Assembly (NCBI RefSeq): GCF_015277515.1
Contig: NZ_CP063767.1
Span: forward strand, 1,550,001 to 1,614,000
From: Thermophilibacter immobilis
Lineage (GTDB): Bacteria; Actinomycetota; Coriobacteriia; Coriobacteriales; Atopobiaceae
Length of the DNA: 64,000 nucleotides
Direction: 5' to 3'
The notes under the pieces are model-generated. The model ran no database searches, was not told where the DNA came from, and saw only the letters and a program-made list of their open reading frames with translations. The position numbers and the translations under genes were made by a program. This document shows positions 43,111-51,975 of this stretch, piece by piece; positions within the stretch are counted from its first letter, which is position 1; every line of letters starts with the position of its first letter.

Positions 43111-43217
43111 CCGCCCAACCCGACCTGGCCCAACCTGACCGCCCGACCCGATCAAACCCAATTCGACAAACCTTACCCGGCCCCAACCCGACCTTACCAC
43201 CCAACCCGACCTCAACC
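43111..43217. repeat. Degenerate C-rich tandem repeat
   Basis: A run of variants of CCCAACCCGACCT, about 8-15 bp apart, with almost no G on the plus strand apart from the CGAC steps. It lies upstream of the marR gene. It is too irregular for a CRISPR array and has no plausible protein frame. Upstream, 42939-43110 holds the marR leader region with nothing else recognised. Confidence 0.7.
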
Positions 43218-43427
43218 GCATGCTAGAAAACTTTTATGCAGGTCTCCAGTCGTACATAAATCTTTTCTGAGAGGGTTCCTTTTGACCCTCAACAGGGATT
43301 TCTCACCAAGATTCTTACTTTATGTCGATTCGATTCGCACATAAATGTTTTTCGATGCAGAGAAGGACTGGGGGCTCGTGGCCAACTCGGAAACCCCCAG
43401 GCTGAGCCCACATCTGCGGAGAATCCC
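43218..43427. other. AT-rich gene-free stretch with ACATAAAT repeats
   Basis: AT-rich relative to the neighbourhood. It contains CGTACATAAATC near 43252 and CGCACATAAATG near 43336, with opposite-strand partners TTTTATGC and TTTATGTCG, giving possible overlapping palindromes. It may be a promoter region or the edge of a mobile segment. Confidence 0.4.
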
Positions 43428-44450
43428 TTACGGCTCGAGGGCCGCAATCGGGATGATGAGGATTCCGTCGTCACGACGATAGGCGAAGTCTCCCCTGCCC
43501 ACGAGAAACGCGAGGAATTCCGGCTGCCGCGCCTGCGCCCGTGCGTTGGCGGTGACCTTGCGCTTGAATGCGAGCAGCCGCTCGGCAGCCGCGTCGTCGA
43601 CCTTGAGGTCGGAGAGCTTCACCTCAAGGGCTCCCCAGCGGCCATCGGAGAGCTCGATGACAAAATCGACCTCGAGGTCCTTCTCGTCACGGTAGTAACA
43701 GATCTTGTTGGCGGCACCGGGCATGACGGAGAGGTAGACGCGCAGGTCTCGCAGGCAGAGTGTCTCAAAGAGCCCGCCCAGCGTCTGCGTGTCGCGCAAG
43801 AGGGTCGAAGGCGAGGCGCCGATCAGGGCGGCGGGAAGCGAGGGATCGATGAGGTACCGCTTCGGCCTCACGCGGACGCGGCGCTTTGCACGCAGGGGCG
43901 GCTCCCAGCCACCCAGGTCCTCGGTCAGATAAAGATCTGAGAGCATCTGGAGATAGGCGCTCGCGGTCCCTCGCGTGCGAGCGGGTGAGCCGTCCTCGCC
44001 CATATCGACTGCCAACGTCGCGTACGTCACTGCCTGGGACGTGTCGAAGGCGAGCGAGCGCATGAGGGCAAGCGAGGTTGCCGAGTCCTTGCCCAGTTTG
44101 GGAACATTGACCTCGTTGACGCTCCTGATGTAGTCGGCGGGCGTCTCCAAGGCGAACTCGTCCTCGAGGCCCATGATGGAGGGCCACCCTCCTCGGCAGC
44201 ACCACCGCGCCACGTCAGCTATCTCGGTTCCGCGCCTCACGCCTTGAATCGGCGCCCCGTCAAACAGGCTCGCAAAGCTCACGCCGCCCTTGGCGTCATC
44301 AGATTCGAAGAGCCGTAGGTGACAAACCCGCTGCCAGAGGATCGAAGCCTCGAGCGGATCGAGCAAGGGAAACAGGGCGCACCCCATTCGTTGAACGTTA
44401 CCGACAGCTTCCGCCGAGAAACCCGACTCCAAACTGCCGATAACATTCAA
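43428..44450 (-). pseudogene. N-terminally truncated ATPase (DUF4143-type)
   Basis: A 340-residue frame matching the second half of the AAA/DUF4143 protein family: CHLRLFESDDAKGGVSFASL and LFDGAPIQG, GGWPSIMGL, YIRSVNEVNVPKLG, a DUF4143-type core, GLFETLCLRDLRVY and VDFVIELSDGRWGALEVKLS. The N-terminal AAA module with Walker A, which normally precedes LRLFES, is absent and replaced by an unrelated 40-residue lead. The region around the start codon is a 21-bp inverted repeat. A disrupted gene is the best reading, though a truncated product could still be made. Confidence 0.65.
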
Positions 44451-44455
44451 CGAAT
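44386..44455. repeat. Imperfect 21-bp inverted repeat at the truncation point
   Basis: Left arm 44386-44406 (ATTCGTTGAACGTTACCGAC...) and right arm 44435-44455 match at 18 of 21 positions when complemented. The start codon of the truncated gene lies within the right arm. This may mark a recombination junction. Confidence 0.7.
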
Positions 44456-44515
44456 GACAGAGGGCAGGGGTAGCGCCCCCACCGCGGCTCTATTCTGATG
44501 CGAAGGAGCCCGACT

Positions 44516-46285
44516 CTACAGGAGCCTGAGCGAGACCTCCTTGAGCTGGGCGGAGCTCACCTCGGAGGGGGCGTCGCTCATGAGGTCGGAGCCGGAGGAC
44601 GTCTTGGGGAAGGCCATGACCTCGCGGATGGAGTCCGAGCCCGTGAGCAGCATGCACACGCGGTCCAGCCCCAGCGCGAAGCCTCCCATGGGGGGCGCGC
44701 CAAAGCCGAGCGCCTCCATGAGGAAGCCGAACTGCTCCTGGGCGCGCTTCTCAGTGAAGCCGAGCAGCTTGAGAATCCGCATCTGGAGCTTGGCGTCGTG
44801 GATGCGCATCCCGCCGCCGCCGGCCTCATAGCCGTCCATGACGAAGTCGTAGGTGTGGGAACCCACCGCCAAGGGATCGGACTCGAGCAGGTCGAGCTGA
44901 TCCTCGTCGGGCTGGGTGAAGGGCTGGTGCTCGGAGGCGCAGCGCTTGGAGTCTGCGTCCCAGTGGAACAGCGGGAAGTCGACGACCCAGAGGAAGTCGT
45001 GGCCCGCGCGCTCGACGCCCAGCGCGTTGGCCATGTGGCTTCGCATGCCGCCCAGGATCTGGTCGGCGGCGAGGCGGTCGGCCACGGCGAACATCACGAG
45101 GTCGCCGTGCTCGACGCCCATCTCCGCACGCAGCGCGCACATCTCGTCGTCCGAGAAGAACTTGACGATTGGACTATTAATCGAGCCGTCCTCGCGAAAG
45201 GCGATCCACGCGAGGCCCTTGGCGCCAAAGCCGGCCGCCACGTCGGCGAGCTTGTCAATCTGCGCGCGCGGCCAGGTACCGGCGCCCTTGGCGTTTATCG
45301 CCTTGACGAACTGGCCCTTCGTGGCCGCCGCCCCCGAGAAGAGCTTGAACTTGGAGGCCGAGAAGAGCTGCGTCACGTCGTGGAGCTCCATGGCGTAGCG
45401 CGTGTCGGGCTTGTCGGTGCCGTAGGTGTCCATCGCGTCCCAGTAGGAGATGCGGCGCAGCGGACAGGCCATCGTGACGCCCACGCGCGAGAAGGCGTCT
45501 GCGAGCACGTCCTCGAGCGCGCCCATGACGTCGTCCTGGTCGACGAAGCTCATCTCGACGTCCACCTGCGTGAACTCGGGCTGGCGGTCGGCGCGCAGGT
45601 CCTCGTCACGGAAGCACTTGGCGACCTGGTAGTAGCGCTCCACGCCACCGACCATGAGCAGCTGCTTCAGGAGCTGCGGGGACTGCGGCAGGGCGTAGAA
45701 GTGACCGGGCTGGGTGCGGCTCGGCACCAGGAAGTCGCGGGCGCCCTCGGGCGTGGACTTGAACAGGGCCGGGGTCTCGACCTCCATGAACTCACGACCA
45801 TGGAGCGCCTCGCGGATGGCGAAGGTAAAGTCTGAGCGCAGGCGCAGGTTTGCCATCATCTTGGGACGACGAAGGTCGAGGTAGCGATAGCGCAGGCGCA
45901 CGTCCTCGGAGGTCTCCACGTGATCCTCGATCTGGAAGGGGGGGGTGCGCGAGGTGTTGAGGACGTCGATCTGGGAGACGAGGACCTCGATGTTGCCGGT
46001 GGCGAGCTTGGGGTTGCTCATGCCCTCGGGGCGCTGGCGCACAACTCCGCGCACGCGCACGGGCCACTCGGGGCGAATCGTCTCGGCGACGTGAAACGCC
46101 GAGCCCCCGGAGTGTTCCGGGTCAAACGAGACCTGCGTCACGCCCGCGCGGTCGCGCAGGTCGACGAAGATGAGCCCGCCGTGGTCGCGGCGGTGCCAGA
46201 CCCAGCCGCATAGCGTGACCTCCTGGCCGATGTCGGCGCGACGCAGCTCTCCGCAGGTGTGGGTGTGCATAGTGCGAGAATCCAT
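44516..46285 (-). CDS. aspS: Aspartyl-tRNA synthetase
   Basis: A 589-residue class II synthetase of bacterial size. The N-terminal OB-fold (CGWVWHRRDHGGLIFVDLRD) is followed by the motif 2 region (AKCFRDEDLRADRQPEFTQ), the bacterial insertion domain, and motif 3 (FALGLDRVCMLLTGSDSI). It attaches aspartate to tRNA. The ATG at 46285 follows an AAAGGT site; the longer frame up to 46486 runs into the divergent promoter region. A single gene between the DUF4143 remnant and gph. Confidence 0.95.
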   Translation of the reverse strand: MDSRTMHTHTCGELRRADIGQEVTLCGWVWHRRDHGGLIFVDLRDRAGVTQVSFDPEHSGGSAFHVAETIRPEWPVRVRGVVRQRPEGMSNPKLATGNIEVLVSQIDVLNTSRTPPFQIEDHVETSEDVRLRYRYLDLRRPKMMANLRLRSDFTFAIREALHGREFMEVETPALFKSTPEGARDFLVPSRTQPGHFYALPQSPQLLKQLLMVGGVERYYQVAKCFRDEDLRADRQPEFTQVDVEMSFVDQDDVMGALEDVLADAFSRVGVTMACPLRRISYWDAMDTYGTDKPDTRYAMELHDVTQLFSASKFKLFSGAAATKGQFVKAINAKGAGTWPRAQIDKLADVAAGFGAKGLAWIAFREDGSINSPIVKFFSDDEMCALRAEMGVEHGDLVMFAVADRLAADQILGGMRSHMANALGVERAGHDFLWVVDFPLFHWDADSKRCASEHQPFTQPDEDQLDLLESDPLAVGSHTYDFVMDGYEAGGGGMRIHDAKLQMRILKLLGFTEKRAQEQFGFLMEALGFGAPPMGGFALGLDRVCMLLTGSDSIREVMAFPKTSSGSDLMSDAPSEVSSAQLKEVSLRLL

Positions 46286-46528
46286 GTTCCGTGACCTTTC
46301 GTCTCTGCCGCCCCGTGCCGTACGGGCGGCTTCCCAGCAGACGGTGACGGGGCGTAGACGGCGCACGTCACACGTGAGGGCGATTGTACTACGCAACGCA
46401 AGACGGGAGCCCAGCGCGTGGTTGCTGAAAGCAGACGGTAACGTGATGGGCGGCGGGCTCGTCGCCGCGCGCGGTCTCGGCACCAAACCCCCGTGCTACG
46501 CTAGGCCCAGCCAACAGAAAGGGGCGCC

Positions 46529-47209
46529 ATGGATCCCTACACGACGGTGGTGTTCGACCTCGACGGGACACTGCTTGACACTCTGGCCGACCTCGAGGCA
46601 TCTGTGAACCATGCGCTCGCGCGGGCGCACCTTCCCGCGCGCACGACCGACGAGGTGCGCCTCTTCACGGGCAACGGCATCCGTCGGCTCATAGAGCGCT
46701 CAGTGAACGAGGATCGCGAGCACCCCGCAGACGCCTCGACCGTCGAGGCGGTCCTCGAGGAGTTCAAGCGCCACTACGCCGCGCACTGCCAGGACCACAC
46801 GGCTCCCTACCCCGGCGTCATCGAGCTCGTCGACCACCTGAAGCACGCCGGCGTGCGTGTGGCCGTGGTCTCAAACAAGGCTGACTTCGCGGTGCAGGAG
46901 CTCGTCGAACGACAGTTTCCCGGCACCTTCGACTGTGTGCTCGGCGAGTGCGAGGAGGCCGGCATCCGCAAGAAGCCCGCGCCCGACATGGTCAACGTGG
47001 CGCTCGAGCGCATGGGCGGCGAGCGCGCGGGACTCGTCTACGTAGGCGACTCAGAGGTCGACGTCCAAACCGCCCAAAACGTCGGGTGCAGCTGTCTTTC
47101 ATGCTCGTGGGGCTTCCGTGAGAGGGGCTGGCTCGTGCGCGCAGGCGCCACCACAATCGTGGACGCCCCCACCGAGCTGGAGCGCGTTCTTCTCGCCGGC
47201 GCTGTGTGA
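46529..47209 (+). CDS. gph: HAD-family phosphatase (phosphoglycolate phosphatase-like)
   Basis: A 226-residue HAD hydrolase. Motif I is VVFDLDGTLLDTLADL with both Asp residues, motif II VAVVSNKADF, and motif IV YVGDSEVDVQTAQNVG. The helical cap is consistent with the Gph/PGP subgroup, which hydrolyses 2-phosphoglycolate or similar small phosphoesters. The ATG follows GAAAGGGG. The precise substrate is uncertain. It is divergent from aspS. Confidence 0.85.
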   Translation: MDPYTTVVFDLDGTLLDTLADLEASVNHALARAHLPARTTDEVRLFTGNGIRRLIERSVNEDREHPADASTVEAVLEEFKRHYAAHCQDHTAPYPGVIELVDHLKHAGVRVAVVSNKADFAVQELVERQFPGTFDCVLGECEEAGIRKKPAPDMVNVALERMGGERAGLVYVGDSEVDVQTAQNVGCSCLSCSWGFRERGWLVRAGATTIVDAPTELERVLLAGAV

Positions 47210-47319
47210 CCGCCCGCCCCCACACTTGCCGCCATTTCCCAAACCGACGCATGGCACGTGGCCGTGGAGGTTATAGTCTTCAGTAATGTCCGTCTGGTAG
47301 TCCGTAGAAAGGAACCGCC

Positions 47320-47625
47320 ATGGGAAAGAAGGCTGCCGAGGCCCTCGACATCAATTACGCCGACCTGGCCGAGTACCTCCACTGCAATCACTCTGTCTAC
47401 ATGAGGATCGACTCGTCCGTCTACTACCTCACCGACGCCAATTACGAGGCCTGGCGCGCCCAGGACACCAGTCGCAGGAACGACAAGAACCACTTCGTGG
47501 ACTGCTCCGAGCTCGTCCCCACCGTTGACGAGTTCCTCGCCCTCCCCTTCATCCATGGCAAGACCATCAAGGACGCCTTCGAGCACGCCACCTTCTATGC
47601 CTCCCTCAAGGGCGAGAAGGACTGA
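47320..47625 (+). CDS. Conserved hypothetical protein, 101 residues
   Basis: A small acidic protein with no signal or membrane segment. It begins MGKKAAEALDINYADLAEYL and has conserved-looking aromatic residues (YYLTDANYEAWRAQD) and FIHGKTIKDAFEHATFY. The ATG follows GAAAGGA and a strong terminator follows the stop. I do not recognise the family. Codon use is like its neighbours. Confidence 0.7.
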   Translation: MGKKAAEALDINYADLAEYLHCNHSVYMRIDSSVYYLTDANYEAWRAQDTSRRNDKNHFVDCSELVPTVDEFLALPFIHGKTIKDAFEHATFYASLKGEKD

Positions 47626-47651
47626 GCGGGCTTTTTCGTGATAAGAGCAGC

Positions 47652-47685
47652 GCGGCTGGCACCCTATGCGTGCCAGCCGCTTTTT
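47652..47685 (+). terminator. Intrinsic terminator
   Basis: GCGGCTGGCA (47652-47661) pairs perfectly with TGCCAGCCGC (47671-47680) and is followed by TTTTT. It ends the transcript of the 101-residue protein gene. Confidence 0.9.
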
Positions 47686-47940
47686 CTCAGTATGGACTGT
47701 TACAGGGCCCCGCCGTCTTGAAGGAGCCTCTCAGGGGCTCCACTCAGGATTGTGGAGCATTTTTGATATTGGGGCGCATGGTACGTACACCGTATCGGCT
47801 CAATTCGATTGCCAACTGGCCAAACGTCAGAGTCGGTCCAAAAAGGTGTGCCAGGCATCAAAAAAGCGCGCCAATCGTGGCGGTGGGGACGAGAGGGGCG
47901 TGGCAACGGGCCGAGAAGCCCGACGACAAGGACGCGGAAT
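47686..47940. other. Gene-free stretch between terminators
   Basis: Nothing with coding character is visible on either strand beyond shadow frames. A short hairpin GGAGCC/GGCTCC occurs near 47720-47738, and a TTTTT run near 47761. Confidence 0.5.
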
Positions 47941-47983
47941 CCGGCGCGCGGCGCGGCCGAGTCAGAGACGCGCCGCGCGCCGG
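47941..47983 (-). terminator. Strong GC hairpin after the ABC permease gene
   Basis: CCGGCGCGCGGCGCG (47941-47955) is the exact complement of CGCGCCGCGCGCCGG (47969-47983), with a 13-nt loop. It lies just past the permease stop on the minus strand, without a clear T-run. Confidence 0.55.
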
Positions 47984-47996
47984 GAGCCGCCAGCCC

Positions 47997-50096
47997 CTAC
48001 CCCCGCTCGTGCCCGCGCAGGAGCATGCCCTTGGACGTGAGGTAGGTCACGAGGAAGTAGCCCCCGTAGAGCACGACCACGAAACCAACGGTCACCATGA
48101 GCGCCGTGCCGATCTGGAAGCCCGTCATCAGGAACACGATGTCGTTCACCACGGAGAGGGCCACCGCCGCATGGGCCACGGCCACCACAAGCGGGAACAG
48201 GAAGTAGATGCCTATCTGCACGAGCAGGGCCCGGTTGACCATACGCCGCTCGGCACCGAGCTCGAGAAGCAGGCGGTAGCGGCCCACGTTGTCCGCGGCC
48301 TCGGAGAGCTGCTGGAGCGCGAGCACGGCGGCGCAGCTCACCAGCAGGACGAAGCCAATGTAGATGGCCAGGTAGCTCACCATGACCGTGGTGCCGCTCG
48401 CCTCGGCGAGGGTGGACAGGGCCGTAGTGTAGCTAAAGACGGGCCAGGGGAAGACGCCGTCGTCCTGCGTGTAGAACACGTCTGCGTAGTCCTTGTCCAG
48501 AGCGTCGGTGAACCGTGGCTCCACGTCCTCGCGCGCGCCGCCGTAAGAGACGTTCAGGAGGGATCGGACCGGAACCTCGCCCGCGGGGACCGCGTCGTCG
48601 GGCACGACCAGGACGCCCGTAGTCGTGCCGCCGCTCCCGTCGGAGAGGGCCTCGTCGACGACGCGCGGACCCGTGAAGGCGAGCTCTCGGCCCCAGACGC
48701 TCACGGTGGGGTTCTGCTCGGTCGCGGCGTTCCAGAAGTCCTTGAGCGAGAGGGTGTCAACCCACAGGAGGCAGCCATCATCGCCCAAGTCGACCGGCTC
48801 CTCCCCCACGAGCGCGCGCAGGGCGTTGTACTGGGAGACGCGCACCACGTTGACGTGCGTGTCTCCCGAACCCTCGAGCGCCTGGCCCATGGTCGCACCC
48901 CAGGCGTAGTCCGTGTTGCCCACGAACCATCCCATGGTGGGCAGCGCCTCATCCTCCGGCCGTCCGTAGACGTCGACCTGCTGCGCGGCGGAGACGAGCG
49001 CATCCCAGTCGGGCACGTCACGTCGCAGGGCGGCAACCATGTCATAGCCGTCGTCGGCGGCGGCACCCTGCGTGTAGCCCACGGAGAGGCCCGAGGGATA
49101 CGTGAAGAGGCTCGCGTCATAGACCGAGGATCGCAGCGCAGACTCGTTGAGACCCGTCGCCACCGAGAACCCCGTGCACACGCTGCAGATGGCCAGGAAG
49201 AGCATCGCGCAGACGAGCGAGATGGACAGCCATGCCGTGTTGATGCGACTGTTAAGCTGGCGCAGAGTGAACATGTTGAGGCCCGAGAGGTAGGCCCGCT
49301 TGCTCGACTGCACGAGGCGCAGCAGAAAGCCCGAGAGCGAGAAGAAGAACAGGAGCGTGCCCACCGTAACGAGCCCCGTCGCGATGCCAAAGTACGGCCC
49401 TTCCTCCAGCATGCCGTGATCGAGGAGGGTGCGATAGGCCACGCCGATGAGCGCCACCGAGCACACGAACAAGACGACGGAGACCGGAAGGCTCCTCAGC
49501 TTGACCCGCTCGGTGACCCTGTCGGCGTTGATGAGGTCGATGAGCTTGTAGCGCGAGACCGTGAACACGTTGAACACCAGCGTCACGAGGAAGATCACCG
49601 CGAAGCAGAGGATGGTGCGCGCGCAGGCGACCGACGAGAAGACGAAGGCGAACTCCGAGATCGTGGCCTCAAAGAGCCGAGCGGTGACGTACATCATGAG
49701 CTGCGAGAGCCCCACACCCAGGACGAGCCCCGCCGCGAGCGCGCCAGCACCGACCGCGAGCGTTTCCACCACGATGATGAGCGACACGCGCGAGAGGTCC
49801 ATGCCCAGCGTGAGGTAGATGCCAAACTCGCGCTTGCGCCGGCGGATCAGGAAGCGGTTGGCGTAGACCACCAGAAAGCCCAGGATGACCAGGACGAAAA
49901 CCGAGACGCCATTGAGAATGTCCACGATCTGCCCGACGAGCCTGCGCTGGTCGGCGGCAAGATCGATCACGGCGGTCTGCTCCGTGATCGAGCCGAAGGC
50001 GTAGAACACGCAGACGCCAAAGGCGAGCGTCAAAAAGAACACCGAGAAGTCCCGGAAGGACTTGCGGACGTTTCCGAGGGCGATCCTAGCGTACAT
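47997..50096 (-). CDS. BceB-type ABC transporter permease (FtsX family)
   Basis: A 699-residue membrane protein. About ten transmembrane segments are visible, with a large extracellular domain (around residues 320-560) between them, as in bacitracin-type (BceB) exporters. N-terminal [20 protein letters not shown] and the RRRKREFGIYLTLGMDLSR loop are characteristic. The ATG at 50096 overlaps the end of the ATPase gene by 11 bp and follows GGGGGAGG. It probably removes cell-wall antibiotics or antimicrobial peptides together with the ATPase. Confidence 0.85.
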   Translation of the reverse strand: MYARIALGNVRKSFRDFSVFFLTLAFGVCVFYAFGSITEQTAVIDLAADQRRLVGQIVDILNGVSVFVLVILGFLVVYANRFLIRRRKREFGIYLTLGMDLSRVSLIIVVETLAVGAGALAAGLVLGVGLSQLMMYVTARLFEATISEFAFVFSSVACARTILCFAVIFLVTLVFNVFTVSRYKLIDLINADRVTERVKLRSLPVSVVLFVCSVALIGVAYRTLLDHGMLEEGPYFGIATGLVTVGTLLFFFSLSGFLLRLVQSSKRAYLSGLNMFTLRQLNSRINTAWLSISLVCAMLFLAICSVCTGFSVATGLNESALRSSVYDASLFTYPSGLSVGYTQGAAADDGYDMVAALRRDVPDWDALVSAAQQVDVYGRPEDEALPTMGWFVGNTDYAWGATMGQALEGSGDTHVNVVRVSQYNALRALVGEEPVDLGDDGCLLWVDTLSLKDFWNAATEQNPTVSVWGRELAFTGPRVVDEALSDGSGGTTTGVLVVPDDAVPAGEVPVRSLLNVSYGGAREDVEPRFTDALDKDYADVFYTQDDGVFPWPVFSYTTALSTLAEASGTTVMVSYLAIYIGFVLLVSCAAVLALQQLSEAADNVGRYRLLLELGAERRMVNRALLVQIGIYFLFPLVVAVAHAAVALSVVNDIVFLMTGFQIGTALMVTVGFVVVLYGGYFLVTYLTSKGMLLRGHERG

Positions 50097-50922
50097 CGGC
50101 GTCCTCCCCCCCGAGGAAGGAGACGACGTCCATGATCTGGTCGAAGAACTGCTTGCGCGTCTTGTCCCCGCGCACGACCTCGTTGAAGAGGCGGCCGTCC
50201 TTGACGAACAGGACGCGCCGGGCGTAGCTCGCGGCGGACGAGTCATGTGTGACCATGATGATGGTGGCGCCGTCCTCGTTCATGGCCTCGAAGCTCTCCA
50301 GGAGGCGGCGCGAGTTCTTGGAGTCGAGGGAGCCCGTGGGCTCGTCGGCCAGGACCAGCGTGGGGTCGCCCACGATCGCGCGGGCCACGGCCACGCGCTG
50401 CCTCTGGCCGCCCGACATCTGGTACGGGAACTTGTCGAGGACGTCGGAGATCTCCAAGCGCTCAGCCACGGCCTCCACGCGCGCGGGGATGCCGCGCGCC
50501 GAGACGCGGTTGATGGTGAGGGCCAGGGCGACGTTCTCGCGCGCGGTCAGGGTGTCGAGCAGGTTGGAGTCCTGGAAGACAAAGCCCAGGCGCTCGCGGC
50601 GAAAACGTGAGAGCTGGCCGGACTTGAGCGCGCAGACGTCCTGGCCGTCCACCAGGACCTGACCGGAGGTGGGTCGGTCGATCGTGGAGATGCAGTTCAA
50701 AAGCGTCGTCTTGCCGGAGCCCGACGGTCCCATAAGGGCGATGTACTCGCCGGCGGCCACGTCGAAGCTCACGCCGGCCAAGGCGCGGGTGACGTTGGAG
50801 CGGCTCCCGTAGAGCTTCTCGACTTCCTTGCAGGACAGCGCCAGGCGCGCCCTGGCCGCGCCCCTGCTGCTGGCGGCGCGGACGTGGGCGGGCGCCGGGT
50901 CCGGCGCGATGTGTGAGGCCAC
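50086..50922 (-). CDS. BceA-type ABC transporter ATP-binding protein
   Basis: A protein of about 278 residues with Walker [21 protein letters not shown], signature [17 protein letters not shown] and Walker [16 protein letters not shown], plus the His switch [14 protein letters not shown]. The GTG start at 50922 follows an AAGGG site; an ATG at 50988 is an alternative. It pairs with the BceB-type permease, whose gene it overlaps. Such transporters are usually regulated by an adjacent two-component system like the one at 51976-53686. Confidence 0.88.
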   Translation of the reverse strand: MASHIAPDPAPAHVRAASSRGAARARLALSCKEVEKLYGSRSNVTRALAGVSFDVAAGEYIALMGPSGSGKTTLLNCISTIDRPTSGQVLVDGQDVCALKSGQLSRFRRERLGFVFQDSNLLDTLTARENVALALTINRVSARGIPARVEAVAERLEISDVLDKFPYQMSGGQRQRVAVARAIVGDPTLVLADEPTGSLDSKNSRRLLESFEAMNEDGATIIMVTHDSSAASYARRVLFVKDGRLFNEVVRGDKTRKQFFDQIMDVVSFLGGEDADVR

Positions 50923-51042
50923 GATGGTTCCCTTCGACGGGATGGTCAGTCGCCTACGATACTGCGCCCGCACGGGTCCGCGCGCCATCGGACTGGCTTA
51001 TCGGCCCCTTACGTTTTTGTCACCTGGGCATGCGCGGCCCGC

Positions 51043-51107
51043 CGAGCCTGCCGTTATGCACGGAACGGCTCCTTTGAGAGCCCGTTCTGTGCGCCCCGGC
51101 AGGCTCG
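51043..51107. promoter_or_regulatory. Two-tier hairpin in the leader between sodA and the ABC genes
   Basis: Outer arms CGAGCCTGCCG (51043-51053) and CGGCAGGCTCG (51097-51107) are exact complements. Inside them GCACGGAACGGCTC (51058-51071) pairs with GAGCCCGTTCTGTGC (51078-51092) with one bulge and one G-T pair. It may act as a terminator, attenuator or RNA-processing site ahead of the ATPase gene. The rest of the 300-bp gap shows no gene. Confidence 0.6.
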
Positions 51108-51157
51108 CCGAGAAGAGCCGCAAGAAGAACCTGCCGAGAAGAGGCCGCAACGGAAGA

Positions 51158-51191
51158 GTGCCCCTGCGCGCAGACGTGCGAGCAGGGGCAC
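51158..51191 (-). terminator. Hairpin after sodA
   Basis: GTGCCCCTGC (51158-51167) is complementary to GCAGGGGCAC (51182-51191), with a 14-nt loop. It lies 33 bp past the sodA stop. The T-tract is weak, so readthrough to the ABC genes is possible. Confidence 0.6.
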
Positions 51192-51223
51192 CTTAGTGAC
51201 GAGCAGACCAGAGGAGGAGAAAA

Positions 51224-51823
51224 TCAGGCGCTCGCCTGGGCGAAGCGCTCGGAGGCGTCGGCCCAGTTGGCAATCTTCCAGAAGGCCTTGACGTAGTCAG
51301 CCTTGACGTTAAGGTAGTCCAGGTAGTAGGCGTGCTCCCACATGTCGAGCTGGATGATCGGCGTGATGCCCGCGGGCACGTTGGACTGCTGATCGTAGAG
51401 CTGGAAGATGAGCGGGCGACGGGCGACGCTGTCCCAGCCGAGCAGAGCCCATCCGGACCCCTGAATCGTGGTCGCGGCAGCCGTGAAGTGGGCCTGGAAC
51501 TTCTCGAAGGAGCCGAAGTGCTCGTCGAGGGCGGCCGCGAGCTCGCCGTCGGGCTTGCCCCCTCCGTCGGGTGAGAGGTTCTTCCAGAAGACGCTGTGGT
51601 TGATGTGGCCGCCCAGGTTGAAGGCGAGGTCCTTCTCCAGGCGGCTCACGTTTGCGAAGTCGTTCTTGTCGCGCGCCTCTTCGAGCTGCTCGAGGGCGGC
51701 GTTGGCACCGTTGACGTAGGTCTGGTGATGCTTGTCGTGGTGCAGTTCCATGATCTTGCCCGAAATGAAGGGCTCAAGTGCGGAGTAGTCGTAAGGAAGA
51801 TCGGGGAGCGTGTATACGGCCAT
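51224..51823 (-). CDS. sodA: Superoxide dismutase, Fe/Mn type
   Basis: A 199-residue SOD. It has the metal ligands in [32 protein letters not shown] and [21 protein letters not shown] Gln-containing [10 protein letters not shown] segment lies where Mn- and Fe-type enzymes differ, but metal choice cannot be fixed. It converts superoxide to oxygen and peroxide. The ATG at 51823 follows GAAAGGAAC. It is encoded between a Bce-type two-component system and the matching ABC transporter. Confidence 0.93.
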   Translation of the reverse strand: MAVYTLPDLPYDYSALEPFISGKIMELHHDKHHQTYVNGANAALEQLEEARDKNDFANVSRLEKDLAFNLGGHINHSVFWKNLSPDGGGKPDGELAAALDEHFGSFEKFQAHFTAAATTIQGSGWALLGWDSVARRPLIFQLYDQQSNVPAGITPIIQLDMWEHAYYLDYLNVKADYVKAFWKIANWADASERFAQASA

Positions 51824-51975
51824 GACGTTGTTCCTTTCACTCTGTAATTGATGGACAGGGCAAGACATACCCCTTCGCACGGGGTGCTAACACCAGAAGT
51901 AAAGAATGGCTAACTTGGTTGGTGGGGCGTCTGGAGAACCCAAGGCAGGAGGGGCTTCCGCAGGCCCGCCGCGGA

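Noticed and set aside
43111-43217. Possible CRISPR or protein-coding repeat
   Set aside because: Units are irregular with no spacers of constant size, and the frames in either strand lack start sites and coding character.
46286-46528. Possible T-box leader upstream of aspS
   Set aside because: No T-box sequence or specifier/antiterminator arrangement could be found; it looks like an ordinary divergent promoter region.
47670-50135. 821-residue open frame opposite the BceB-type permease
   Set aside because: Antisense shadow, very rich in Arg, His and Asp, with no recognisable motif.
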